Shown: piece after piece, positions 1 to 10,787 of the stretch | Layout: each line of letters opens with the position of its first letter | How positions within the stretch are numbered: the first letter of the stretch is position 1 | Source of the DNA: Anaeramoeba flamelloides | Taxonomy: Eukaryota; Metamonada; Anaeramoebidae | Direction: 5' to 3' | DNA length: 64,000 nt | NCBI GenBank assembly: GCA_027625915.1 | Contig: JANTQA010000029.1 | Span: 2,604,001-2,668,000, forward strand | Notes under the pieces: generated by a model | What the model saw: only the letters and a program-made list of their open reading frames with translations | Told to the model about the DNA's origin: nothing | The model's database searches: none | Translations under genes and position numbers: made by a program

Positions 1-2
1 GT

Positions 3-2687
3 AAATTAGACAATAACGCTGAACATTTATTAAATTCGCTTTGTTTTGGTCATGCGAACTATGACGTTCCGGCATCATTGCAATTACTAAAAGGAACATT
101 TACAAAGACAAATACTAACAAAGCTAATAATCAATTTAATAAGAATATAAAGTATACCAACAACAACAATAACAACAACAATAACAATAGCAATAACAAC
201 AACAACAACAACAACAACAACAAATTGGACAAAGAGCATTTCCAATTTGAAAATCAAAAGGGAACAAAAGAATCAGAAGAAGAAGAAGAAGAAAAAATAT
301 TTATTTCAGGCAGAACTTTACGAGCAGATTTTCCTTCAACTTCAAATAACCTTTGTAAACAAATAAATTGTTCAATTTCAAATATGACAAATAGTTGCTT
401 TATTATGAGAATTGATGAAAAGAATTTTGCTATTGAAATAAGTGAAATCTTTAATTTTGGCATTTCTCACTGCCACGACATTTATGTAGTTGGAAATTCC
501 ATTTGGTCAAGTACCAAAATCGAAGTAGACGACAAAAGCATTGAAATTGCAACACCAGGAGCATTTCGAACGATTTCAGATTATAGAAAATATGATCAAC
601 TTTCCAATGTGAATTTATGTTTGATCTTTGAGATTGATTATAATTTATCAAACTTTCTTTACCGTTCCGTCTTATTCCCCCTTAATAAAGATAATAACAC
701 TTCAGAAATCACAAATACAAGAATAATCAAATTTCTCACAAACAAAAAAAAGAACCAATTAATAATTGCAGCATTGGGTTTTTATAATGATGACATTTTA
801 AATACTCACAATTATGGTAACCAAACAGTTATTTTGAATTTTGAAATTGGAAAAAATGAAAATGAAAATGAAAATGAAAATGAAATTAATTTTACAAAAT
901 TAAATTTTATTGGAATGATTACAGATCAATTTGAGGTTGTAGATATATTATTTAATAATGAATTATCTTCTGATTATGAATCTGAATCTGATTCGGAATT
1001 CGAATTATATGATATGTTAGTTGTAGGAGAAATATCACCCTTAACGACCACGTTCGAGCCGACGGATAATGCATTTATAAAAACAAAACCCGGTGGTCAT
1101 GATGCCAGTTTAGCAATATACGAGAATTGTTTATCTGGCTTTTATGGGAACATGTTTACAGAATGCCAAAAATGTGAAGCAGGAACTGTGTCAAGTGGAA
1201 TCAATTCCTTACAGTGCTCGAGCTGCGAATCGGGATTTATTTCAACATCGAATATTAACCCAAATCAAACAAGTTGCATAAAATGCCCAATAGAAGCAAA
1301 CTGCTTAGGTAAGGATTTATGTCAAAAGGGGTATGATTCGGAATCCCTTTGCGTAGGGTGTGTCAAAGAGGACTATTTTATGAATTCATCGGATTGCATC
1401 AAATGTGCAAATTTCAAGATTAGATGGTTAACAATTGTTTTTTCGATAATTTTCATATTAGCTTCAATAATATCGATACCCATTTTAACAAATTCAAATA
1501 ATCATTTTGTTTGGCCAACATTTGCCATTTTTTCAATTCAGTTATCCTGTGGAATTATTCTAAGAAAATCAGATTCACTATCAAATTCGACAAATTCAGT
1601 TTTGCTTCCATTCATTTCAATATTTTTATTTGATTGGGAAATGGTTTTCAATTTGGGCTGCAACTCACAAGGGGGGTACATCTATAGATTATTATCAATA
1701 ATAATCAGCCCTTTAATTTTATTTGCAATTTTTTTAATCTTTTCCTTTTACAAAAAAAACACCCTCTCATCTACCATCAAATTAAAAATTTATTATGGCG
1801 TGATCAGCAAATTCTTTGTTGTTCCTTCTTTAATTTACTTTATCATTTCTTTACAATCATTTGAAAATTCACTTGGGGAAGTAGTATTTTCTCGTCAGCC
1901 AGATATTCTAATTGATTCAAGTGATTACAAAAAAATTTTAATTTTGGCAATATCATTATTATTAATCTTTGTTATCATTATACCTCTGATCAGTTTATTG
2001 ATCTTGTCCAAAACAATGAAAATCTTTCACAAAGGTGAAGCCCCTAAATTCATTTTTATAAAATCCTATGACTGGATTTGGAAAAGCTGGAAAAATGCTA
2101 GAATATGGTGGTCTATTCCTCAATATCTGTTCCTGATTATATTTTGTCTTTTATTAGGGCTAATAAATTCAAACAGCGCGCAAATCATCTCTTTATTTGT
2201 TATTTCTTTCATTTTTATAATATCAATTTTAATATTCCGCCCTTATTATACTTCAACTAATACAAGATTTTCACATAATGAATTATATTCTATTGTTATG
2301 ATTCTGCTCCCAAATACCTTTTTATCTTTATTTATTTCAAAATTGAATTATCTTTTCTTTTCCTTCCTTTTGATTATCTCTTTAATAATTTTATCATTCT
2401 CAATCAAATCGCATCGCAATTATTTATTAAATAATAAATCCAATAATAAAAATTCCAATTTGGAATTGAATGATATACAAGATTATAATAAAATTGATGA
2501 AAATTCAGAAGATAACACCAATAATAGCAATTCAGATTTTTTAAAGAACAGTAATCATGAAAATGAAACTTTTGATTCAAATGATAACACAATCCCAGAA
2601 GAAAATGAAGATTCAAAAACAATTCAGAACTCAGAAACTGATAATGAGCAAGAAGAACCAAAAGGTAGTGATGAGAGTAGTAATTAA
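3..2687 (+). CDS. Cys-rich multi-pass membrane protein, 5' truncated by window edge
   Basis: The reading frame is open from the first bases, so the true start lies outside the window; about 894 residues are visible. Order: an Asn-rich run, an acidic ESEEEEEE run, about 250 residues of probable extracellular sequence, then a Cys-rich block around 1120-1420 (motifs such as CQKCEAG, CSSCESG, CIKCP, CVGCV) typical of ephrin-receptor-like/GCC2-GCC3 or EGF-like modules. Nine to ten hydrophobic segments follow between about 1420 and 2400, then a hydrophilic Asn/Glu/Ser tail that is probably cytoplasmic. This layout (large ectodomain, Cys-rich stalk, polytopic membrane region) is common in protist receptor-like or surface proteins. 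No catalytic domain is visible and the ligand cannot be inferred. It ends in TAA. An (AT)n run and a poly-T stretch follow. The membrane topology is secure; the function is not. Confidence 0.8.
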   Translation, partial: KLDNNAEHLLNSLCFGHANYDVPASLQLLKGTFTKTNTNKANNQFNKNIKYTNNNNNNNNNNSNNNNNNNNNNKLDKEHFQFENQKGTKESEEEEEEKIFISGRTLRADFPSTSNNLCKQINCSISNMTNSCFIMRIDEKNFAIEISEIFNFGISHCHDIYVVGNSIWSSTKIEVDDKSIEIATPGAFRTISDYRKYDQLSNVNLCLIFEIDYNLSNFLYRSVLFPLNKDNNTSEITNTRIIKFLTNKKKNQLIIAALGFYNDDILNTHNYGNQTVILNFEIGKNENENENENEINFTKLNFIGMITDQFEVVDILFNNELSSDYESESDSEFELYDMLVVGEISPLTTTFEPTDNAFIKTKPGGHDASLAIYENCLSGFYGNMFTECQKCEAGTVSSGINSLQCSSCESGFISTSNINPNQTSCIKCPIEANCLGKDLCQKGYDSESLCVGCVKEDYFMNSSDCIKCANFKIRWLTIVFSIIFILASIISIPILTNSNNHFVWPTFAIFSIQLSCGIILRKSDSLSNSTNSVLLPFISIFLFDWEMVFNLGCNSQGGYIYRLLSIIISPLILFAIFLIFSFYKKNTLSSTIKLKIYYGVISKFFVVPSLIYFIISLQSFENSLGEVVFSRQPDILIDSSDYKKILILAISLLLIFVIIIPLISLLILSKTMKIFHKGEAPKFIFIKSYDWIWKSWKNARIWWSIPQYLFLIIFCLLLGLINSNSAQIISLFVISFIFIISILIFRPYYTSTNTRFSHNELYSIVMILLPNTFLSLFISKLNYLFFSFLLIISLIILSFSIKSHRNYLLNNKSNNKNSNLELNDIQDYNKIDENSEDNTNNSNSDFLKNSNHENETFDSNDNTIPEENEDSKTIQNSETDNEQEEPKGSDESSN

Positions 2688-4282
2688 ATATTAACAATTT
2701 TATTTTATTTTTTAATTTTTGTAATATATATATATATATATATCTTATGCTAATTTTATTATGTGAATATATTTAAAATTATCACTGTAATAAACATTTT
2801 CTTTTATTTTGATACCCAAGTATGTATTTCATAGAACTAATATCCACTATAAAATGGATGTCAAGAAAAAAAATAAAGAAAAATTCAAAAAAATTTACTT
2901 CAAAAATGATATTAAATTATAATTATAATTATTTTTTTTTTATTTTTTTTTTAATAATGAATTTATCTTCCTTTTGACTTTCTATATTCATATAATTCTA
3001 ACTTGGCACATATAATTAAATAATTTAAAAAATCAAGATCTCAATTTTACACACCACGAGTATGAAAAAAATTAAAATCAAAACTTTTGAGTTTGGTGAA
3101 ATAAATATTTTAATTATCATTTATTCCTGGGAAAACAGTTAATTTAAATTATAATTAACATCTCAGAATTTAAAATTCATGAGATTATTGTATTTATTAT
3201 TGTTGTTAGTAGTACTACAATTTTCCAAAGTCTCGGGCTTAGAAAAAAGGGTATATTTTGATGTTAAAAATTTCTAAATTACTGTAAAAATGAATTTTAA
3301 TTTATTATAATATTGAGATCTTAACTTGTATGGCTAATTAACAATAGTTTTAAAAATGCGTTACTTTTTTTGACCAAACTGAAATATATGATAAAAAATA
3401 ACCAATAATGAAAATTAGGGGTACTAAGTTTTCAGTTTTCTAGAAATGCAGAATAAAATCTAAGATTTTTATCCTATTCTTTTTGTAAAGCCTGGAAAAA
3501 CTAACAAAAAGTAGCTTAGATTTTTTGCTTAATTTTAAAAATAAACAAAAAAATTATTGTATTTTCAATATATTTAAAAAAATATAAAAGCATCTAACAA
3601 AGTTGTCCATCAAGTGAGGTGGAGTATCTTAGAGCGCCAATAAGTTCCTAGCTATTCCAGAATTCAGAATAATAGAGAAAAATCATACATTTTACCTCAA
3701 TTCTTTTGAAATTTGGGAAACCCAACAAAAATTATCCTAGCTTTTTTTACTTTTTTTTTGTTCCAAAAAAATATCTATTTTCTAATCAAAAAGTTTTCAT
3801 TATTTATATAAAATTCACTGCTTTGATTTTTTATTGATTTCTATTTTTTAATCTTATAAAAATTATATTTATCCCTTTTTTTATCTTGGGGTTGTTTTAT
3901 TGAAATTGGCTGTTAATTGTTTTGTCCAAAAAAGGTTGGTTTTTTTTTTTTTTCCATTTATGTGAGATATTTCAAGGATAATATTTTGAAAGAAAAACAA
4001 TAGTCATTTATTTATAGTAACTGATATTAACTATGACTTAATTTGTTATTTCAAATTAAGAAGTCCAACTTACAAAGATGGTTCTTTATGAAATGTAAAT
4101 AAAAAAAAAATACCCCACTTTTTTGGAAATACCTTACTTTATTTTTTTTCGTTTAAGATAATTACATTTTTTACATGTTGGTAATTTTTTTTAAAAAATA
4201 TGACAAAGTTTTTATTCTTTTAATCCCTATAAGTTGATTTTTACCAATTGGGAGTTTAGTAACATTATTCGAAATTTGTGTG
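2688..4282. other. Intergenic region, AT-rich, with repeats
   Basis: No supported gene. It holds an (AT)n tract near 2727-2742, two foldback hairpin units (listed separately) and, at about 3880-4140, a stretch whose reverse complement recurs at about 16488-16745 inside an intron of the RRM gene (shared landmarks: a TTTTTTGGAAATACCTT block and an ATGAAATGTAAA block). Short ORFs here are chance openings. Confidence 0.6.
3422..3740. repeat. Foldback hairpin repeat, two units
   Basis: Two palindromic units, about 3425-3530 and 3600-3740. Each reads roughly TTTCCAGAATTCAAAAGAAT, a few A-rich bases, then its complement ATTCTTTT..TTCTGGAAAACC. The same unit recurs near 20404-20880, 27940-28330, 35920-36110 and 60290-60605, so this is a dispersed family rather than a local palindrome. 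Both units here are diverged. Confidence 0.6.
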
Positions 4283-4474
4283 TAAAAGTTTTTGTGAAGA
4301 AATTGAACAATTAATCAATAGTTCCAATGATTTTAATATTAATATTTCCCTTTAATTGTGAATTAATTATATCCTATAAAACCATATTTATAGACATATT
4401 AAATAAGGTAATCTTTAAAAAAAAAATAATAATTCCTTCTGAAATAATAAAAAACAAATCATATTTTTTTTTGA

Positions 4475-5120
4475 TACAGTCTTTCCAAGTCTACCATAAA
4501 ATTTTAAATAAAACAGATTTGAGTTTTCTATTCTGATTTTCTATTTTCAAAAAATTCGGAAATATAAGTTATTATTCAAAAAAAAAATTCAATAAATTAA
4601 CTATTACAGTCAGTTTCACTTTTAAGGCACAAACTTTGAACGAAATTTAAGGCACAAAAAAATCTCAAATTAAGGCACAAAATTTGGAATTTTATTTTTT
4701 ACTATTTATTTTACTAGAATTTAAATTTTGTGCCTTAATTTGAGATTTTTTTGTGCCTTAAATTTCGTTGAGAGTTTGTGTCTTAAAAGTGAAACTGACT
4801 GTATTCAAAATATAGAAACATCGAAAAAAAAATTCAAGATCACATGAAACTTAAAAATAATGTTCAAAAATGGTCAATTTTTAAAGATCAGTAAAGATTG
4901 ATATTTTTTTAGAGCTTTTTTGGACCGATAATTTTCAAGTTTCATGGGATCTTGAATTTTTTTTTCGATGTTTCTATATTTTGAATAATAGTTTTTTTAT
5001 TGAAATTTTTTTTTGAATAATAACTCATATTTCCGAATTTTTTGAAAATAGAAAATCAGAATAGAATAATTAATTGTGTTTTATTTAAAATTTTATAGTA
5101 GACTTAGAAAGGCTGTTATT
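4475..5120. repeat. Long palindrome (foldback element) interrupted by a MITE
   Basis: The left arm (about 4475-4606) and the right arm (about 4985-5120) are reverse complements over more than 120 bp with few mismatches. The inner arms continue at 4804-4860 and 4930-4990. Weaker pairing extends outward to about 4283 and 5190. The left arm alone is broken by the 195-bp MITE at 4607-4801. As cruciform-forming DNA it would be unstable; the family is unknown. Confidence 0.8.
4605..4803. mobile_element. Palindromic MITE, family A copy 1, with TA target duplication
   Basis: A 195-bp element (4607-4801) starts CAGTCAGTTTCACTTTTAAG and ends with the near-perfect complement ..GTGAAACTGACTG. Almost its whole length is two long inverted arms with a GGCACAAA motif repeated in each. 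It is flanked by TA (4605-4606 and 4802-4803). The intact opposite arm of the surrounding palindrome reads straight through with a single TA, which shows the pre-insertion site. The ends and the TA duplication fit the Tc1/mariner superfamily. It codes for nothing and must have been moved by a transposase encoded elsewhere. Confidence 0.9.
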
Positions 5121-5299
5121 GTACAACATTTAAGATAATTACGAATTGTTTAATTGGTTTTATTTTTAATTCTTCATGGTAAAACTTTTATTTGAAAAAT
5201 TTTTGAGACCCAAATTACTTTTTATTTCTGAAAAAATTTTTAACATAAATTTGAAAATTAAGACTTTTTAATTTTTTTCAATCTAATAATTATCAATTA
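5121..5299. other. Spacer between palindrome and LINE
   Basis: AT-rich sequence. The first part may be the weakly paired outer arm of the palindrome. No coding signal was seen. Confidence 0.4.
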
Positions 5300-6846
5300 A
5301 ATGAAAAAAAATTCAAAATTTTCAAAAAAAAATTTAAAAAGAAAGAAAGAATTATTTTAAATATACCAAAAAAAGATTTAAAATTGTATAACTTAATTAA
5401 TAGAGTATTTTAAAATAATGAATTAATTAAAGAAATAAAAAATAGGAACTCAAAAATGTATTTTAAATTAATTAATCAAATCAATATAGAATTTGAAGAA
5501 AATCAAAATTTTTGGAAAAAAATTAATAGATTAAGAGAAACTTCAAGTAAAATGATTCTAAATAATGAAAAAATGGAAAGAACTTATTTTGAATTTGTTG
5601 AGTCTATTAGTAAAAAACCAAAAATATATATAATTAATTTTATCAAAAATTTTAAATTAGACAAAAATAATATTTTAAATATTAAAGTAGAGGAAATATT
5701 TTCAACTAAAAAAAGTAAAGAAATAATGAAATATCAAAAAAAATAAATCAGTAAAAGAATTTGATAAAATATTCCAATATAAATCAATAAAAAAATCAAA
5801 ACAGTGATTTTTATTTAAATTACGAAAGTTTTATAAAAAACAATTCAAAAAATATTTCTAAATTGGATTAATGATATTTCTCAAAAAAATATCCATTTTA
5901 TTAAAAAAAGAAATTTATTATACATTCATAAATCTGGAGATGAAGGAGTTCCACTTAATTATCGACCAATATCAATTAATCAAACGCTCCCAAGATTTTT
6001 TCTTAAATTATTATATGCTGGAATCCAAGACTCTTGGGATTTAGTTTCAAAAAACCAATTTGGTTTTAAAAAAAAATTAGATACAAGAATTGCAGTTCTA
6101 AATCTATTCAATGAATTTAATAAAATAAAAAACAAATTCAAAAAAGATAACATTTATATTGTTACAAAAGATATACAAAAATGCTTTGATTCTATCCATC
6201 ACTCGCTTATTTATTACTCACTAAAAAAATTTTTAAAAATGAAATAGTAATAAATTTTTTACTTGCTTATTATTCAAAAGAGGGAATGGGAGTGTATCAA
6301 GGAGATCCATTATCCCCTTTACTATTTGGATTTATTACTCATTTTCTCTTAGATAAACTCAAACCATTAGCGATACATGTTCAAATGTTTGCAGATGATT
6401 TGATACTAATCATGAAAGGATCTCTGATAGAAATAAATTATCAGATTAAAAAAATATATAGAATTATTCGACATTTTGGTATGAATCCAAATGATGATAA
6501 AACGAAAAAAACTACCAATCCAAAAGAAATATTATACCTTGGGATTTGGTTAGATAAAAAAACTCATTTAAAATTTAACCTTGATAAAGTTAAAACCAAT
6601 TTTAAAAAAAATAACTAATATTTTACAACAAAAGAAATTTACTAATGGATTGAAAATTCATTTTTTTAAAGCGGTCTTACATAGTCAATTGTTATATAGA
6701 TTAGAAATATTTGATTTGACAAAACAAGATTTCAATGATATAGATGTGTGGATTAATAAAAAAGTAACAAAATTTTTATTAATAAATCCACACTCTCCAA
6801 GACTTATATATAAAACTGAAGCAAAAATAGATTCAGCAAGAATAAC

Positions 6847-7048
6847 TACAGTCAGTTTCACTTTTAAGGCACAAACTTTCAACGAAATTTAAGGCACAAT
6901 AAAAAATCTCAAATTAAGGCACAAAATTCAGATTCTAGTAAAATAAATTGTAAAAAAAAAAAATTACAAATTTTGTGCCTTAATTTGAGATTTTTTTGTG
7001 CCTTAAATTTCGTAGAAAGTTTGTGCCTTAATAGTGAAACTGACTGTA
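6847..7048. mobile_element. Palindromic MITE, family A copy 2, inserted in the LINE
   Basis: A 198-bp element (6849-7046) with the same CAGTCAGTTTCAC...GTGAAACTGACTG ends and internal GGCACAAA repeats as the copy at 4607, flanked by TA on both sides. It interrupts the RT-derived sequence after ..DSARIT. It is very similar to copy 1, so it arrived after the LINE. Confidence 0.9.
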
Positions 7049-7630
7049 TATATAAAAGAAGATTTAAACTAATTCAAAAATAAACCTTTTTGGGTTTTCA
7101 TGAAATAGTAAAAAATCTCAAATTCAGAGAACAGAAATTTGAAAATATTAACTGGCAATCAGACACCCTAAAAGAATTAGAATTTGAACTTGAGAAATAT
7201 CGAATTAAACAACTGGAAAATAGTCCAAGTTGGAAAGTTCATAAATATTTAAAAAATAATTTCTATTCAAAATAATATTAACAAACAACAAAGATACTTA
7301 AAATGGAAGGGCTCAACTTCAATCTTAAAACTCAGAAATTTTACAAATTATTTAAATAGATATTCTTATGTTATGAACAAGGACAAATAAAAATACTGTA
7401 AATTATGCAAAAAATCAAAAAAAATAGATATCATTGAAGATTTGGATCATTTTCTCTGGAACTGCCCAGCCTATGAAAATAATCGTAAAATCTGGATATC
7501 CGAAAAAAAAAAATTTAACATCTCTAATATATTAAAAAAATAATATTACTATTTTTGATATTATTAGAAAAAGAGATTCATTGTATTTATTAGCCTTAAT
7601 AGGTAATAAATTTATTTTTTGAGTCTTTAA

Positions 7631-7722
7631 CAAAATTCCTAAATCATAATTTAGGAATTCGGGCAAATAAGAGGAATTAAAAACTCCTCCGTTAAAAAAT
7701 AAAAAAAAAAAAAAAAAAATTA
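7631..7722 (+). other. LINE 3' end: two hairpins and poly-A
   Basis: A perfect 11-bp stem, AATTCCTAAAT/ATTTAGGAATT with a CATA loop (7634-7659), is followed by GAGGA...TCCTC (7671-7689) and then an A-run of about 20 (about 7703-7721). A structured 3' tail next to poly-A is what LINE reverse transcriptases commonly recognise. The role here is inferred. Confidence 0.6.
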
Positions 7723-8782
7723 AGACTTTTTTAAAAAGACCAGTAAATTAATTAAAAAAAAATATAAAGATGAATATAATAAGAACATTCAAAAAAAAAT
7801 AAAGTATATTGAAAATTCAAAATATAATTACAGCAAGACCAGATTTACTTTGAACCTTATTATTCTGAAATAAATTATTATTTTCAAACCTCTTGGTTAC
7901 AATTTCCAAATATTCATAAAAGTTCAATATCAAAATATATTTTCTAAATTAAAATAAAACAAATATTTTCTTTGAAGAAGAAATAAATAAAATACTGTGA
8001 ATAGAAAATATACTAATGTGCACTTTTAAAAATAAAAACATAAACTTTGAAAATAACTCAGTATAAATAATCTACTTAATTTCAAAAAAATTACAATAAT
8101 TATTTAAAACTTGAAAAAAATATAATTTTTTGATTCAAAGTTCAAATTCTAATCAATTTTTCCATTTTATTGAATAAAAAAAAATGAGAAAAACAACCAA
8201 ACAACCAAATTTAATATTCTCCCAAAATACTTTTTTGAAATTTGTGAAATTCAACTTAAGATCCAAAAAAATACCATTAAATTTGATTATTTATAGAAAT
8301 AATTAATAAAATTCTAAATTTGTTGAATAAGTTATTAATAACTAAATAATAAAAAGAATTAAAAGGTTTTTTTTTTTATTGCATAAATTTTCTGAAACAT
8401 TATCAAACAAACACAACGATGTTAAATTAAAAATATTAATAATCTAAATAATTAATAGATATTCACAAATAACTTATTTAAATTATGAAAATTCCTTTGT
8501 TATAAAATTAATTTATTTGAAAAAGAATATTACCCGATCTTTTAAATTTAAAAGAAATTTAATAAATATTTGTGAATGAAAGAAAATCAATAATTTCAAA
8601 TCTTCAAATATTTAATATTTGATTTAATTTTCATATATTTTTAAAATAAGATTATAGTTTCAATATTTCTTGATCCTCAAAATATAACAATTCATTATTC
8701 TTGTTAAAATTAAAATCTTTGATGTCTGGGAAAAAGTTCTTGCTTTCTTTATAATTTTCAAAGAACTTATATTTATTTGAGG
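7723..8782. other. Intergenic region with no recognised feature
   Basis: Very AT-rich, with no reading frame of substance and no repeat I could pair with another place in the window. Confidence 0.5.
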
Positions 8783-8792
8783 GAGTACACCC
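8783..8792 (+). promoter_or_regulatory. Putative promoter motif GAGTACACCC
   Basis: The decamer begins 110 bp before the ATG of the pseudo-GTPase gene. The same decamer begins 109 bp before the ATG of the RRM gene at 14851. Between the motif and the ATG lie an ATTGG (CCAAT-type) pentamer near 8814 and a TTTTTTTTCTCTTTTAG tract ending at 8880 that could be a 5'-UTR intron acceptor. The function is inferred from position only. Confidence 0.4.
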
Positions 8793-8892
8793 AGAAATCT
8801 TCCTTCTTTCTCATTGGCTGTGTAAAGTTTCGTTCTGGAAATATCGGGTTAGTTCTGAGAATCATTTTTTTTCTCTTTTAGAGCTTTCCAAA

Positions 8893-9675
8893 ATGTCGAG
8901 TTTAAAAGTGCTTCTTGTTGGTGACAAATCTGTTGGAAAAAGGAATTTAATTATTACTTACACCGCACATGTGTTTGTTGGAGAAAACGTACCAATGTCA
9001 TTTGAATCTTGCAAAGCAAAGGTGACTATCGATAAAGAAGATCTTGATTTACAATTAACTTCATCAGCAATCCTAACAAGCAAAACATTTCCCGAAGCGG
9101 ACTGTGTGGTAATGTGCTTTGCAGTTGACTCGTATGACAGCTTTGAAAGCCTTGAAGTTAAATGGTATGATGTTATGAAGGAGCACTTCCCAAATACAAC
9201 ACTTGCTCTACTTGGTACTAAAATGGATCTTCGTGAGGATGAAGAAAGATTGGAGGAACTTGAATTAGAGGGAGAATCACCAATTGCATGGAAAGAAATT
9301 GAAAAACTTGCTAAAAAACTGAAAATTGATAACTGTTACGAGTGCTCTTCTAAAAGTGGCAAGGGACTTTCCAAATTCTTTGAAGATATAGTCAAGACAA
9401 CTCTGCATAATAAAAAAAATAAAAAAGAAAATGAAAAAGAAATTGAAAAAGAAATTGAAATCGAAATTGAAAACGAAAATGAACAAAAAGAAGAAAAAAA
9501 CAAAACACCTATAAAACTTAGTCTTGAGTATGATACTAAAATAAAAATAAATCTTGCTTTTGGTGATGAAAAAGTAAAAGAAGTGAAAAAAGAAAATGAA
9601 AAAGAAAACGAAAAAGAAAAAGAAAAAGAAAAAGAAAAAGAAATTAAGAAAGTTGTTAAAACTGAAGAAAAGTAA
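8893..9675 (+). CDS. Rho-family-like pseudo-GTPase with Lys/Glu-rich tail
   Basis: Residues 1-172 align along their length with Rac/Rho: KVLLVGDKSVGK at the P-loop, VP.SFE in switch I, ADCVVMCFAVDSYDSFE, KWY, PNT, GTKMDLR (G4, residues 108-114), the Rho-type insert, and CSSKSGKGL (G5). The nucleotide-binding chemistry is damaged: the P-loop Ser/Thr is R17, the switch I Thr is M35, and the DTAGQ motif is absent (the region reads LTSSAIL, so the catalytic Gln position is Leu). The base-binding motifs remain. It therefore probably binds nucleotide weakly or not at all and cannot hydrolyse it normally. Residues 173-260 are a Lys/Glu-rich low-complexity extension ending EEK, with no CAAX box, so no prenyl anchor is expected. 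The ATG follows AGCTTTCCAAA and gives the full Rho N-terminus. Reading frame and GC content are those of a live gene. A scaffold or decoy role is inference. Confidence 0.85.
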   Translation: MSSLKVLLVGDKSVGKRNLIITYTAHVFVGENVPMSFESCKAKVTIDKEDLDLQLTSSAILTSKTFPEADCVVMCFAVDSYDSFESLEVKWYDVMKEHFPNTTLALLGTKMDLREDEERLEELELEGESPIAWKEIEKLAKKLKIDNCYECSSKSGKGLSKFFEDIVKTTLHNKKNKKENEKEIEKEIEIEIENENEQKEEKNKTPIKLSLEYDTKIKINLAFGDEKVKEVKKENEKENEKEKEKEKEKEIKKVVKTEEK

Positions 9676-10752
9676 TTTTATCAGACCTTTTGTTGTTATC
9701 TTCAATTCAGGATTTTTATCAAAGCCAAAACAACTGAATTCATTTTTAATAATGAAAAATCAACACAAAACTGAACGAACCAAAGGAGCCGTTTCAAAAA
9801 AGTCTAAATGAATGGTAATTATGGCACTTGGTAATACAATTCTGCGCTTTTTTGAAATGACTTTATTATCTGTTTGGAATTGTTGTTTTTTTTTTTTGGG
9901 ATAATTTGAAAAGTACTCTTCAGAAAATTATTGTGGTGAACATTCTTAGAAATTTCGAATTTTCATATCAATACAAAAAAAAATAAAAAAATAAAAAAAC
10001 GAAATAAACACAAAACTTCATTTAGCTGTCTTTTTTCAAACTAAAAAAAATTACTTTTAGATTTTTTAATACTGTCATTTTCTAATTAATAAATGATATT
10101 ATTTTTTTCAAATTCCCAGATATTGTTTCCGAAAATTGGTTGAAAAAATCCCAAGGTCTTCAGAAGATCATTTGATAATAAAAGTCTTGAGATTTAATTT
10201 AGCTTTTTACTAATTGAACTTTGAGATAAAATTTATTTTTCAAAATTTGATTATACCAGTAATGATATCAAGGATTCTACTTTTGACAAAGAAATTGCCA
10301 CAATAGAATGTTTAGTTTAATTGTTTAAAATAGTGTTTCGAATGTTGAATGACTTTTCTTTTATCCTTATCCCAGCATTCTATTGTGGCATTTAATTTTT
10401 AAATTTTTTATTTAATCATCATTTTTGAATTTTTTCTTTTATGAAAACAAAAAGCAATAAGAAAGATTTTTTTATCAGTGAAATTTGGGGTAAATAGATT
10501 TTGTTTCAAAAGAAAAAAAAAACATTACAATTCGGAGAATCACAACAGGAAATATGAATCGGGCTTTAATAACTAGAAGGATTCCAAAAAATAATAATTA
10601 TTCCAAAAATATTACTGGTTAAGGTTTTTAAACACTTGAATTTTGTGAAATTAGAGAAGTGAATCTGAAAATATTTTATCGAATTTTAAATGACAAAATC
10701 GCTATAAGTTTTATTCTAAGAATCTAAAAATATCTTCTCCCAAAAAAAACTT

Positions 10753-10787
<35 letters not shown>

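Larger units (their letters stand above)
5300..7722 (+). mobile_element. Decayed LINE (non-LTR retrotransposon)
   Basis: In order: a Lys/Asn-rich ORF piece (5456-5746); fingers/palm of a reverse transcriptase from about 5935 (NYRPISI at 5959, then QFGFKKK and a D-containing KDIQKCFDSIHH block near 6170-6200); the QGDPLSPLLF motif at about 6298; the catalytic FADDLIL at about 6388; a thumb-like region; and a C-terminal Cys-His knuckle (CKLC, then H and C) near 7398-7470. YRPISI, QGDPLSP and FADD with a terminal zinc knuckle are standard for LINE polymerases. Stops and frame changes split it into at least four frames, and a MITE sits at 6849-7046, so it is dead. The 3' end has two hairpins and a poly-A run. 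No endonuclease domain was recognised, so the 5' part is missing or too diverged. Fragments of relatives lie at 27440-27890 and 61143-61540. Confidence 0.85.

Noticed and set aside
9277-9811. Phe-rich minus-strand ORF and Lys-rich plus-strand ORF over the end of the pseudo-GTPase gene
   Set aside because: They are other-frame shadows of the Lys/Glu repeat tail.
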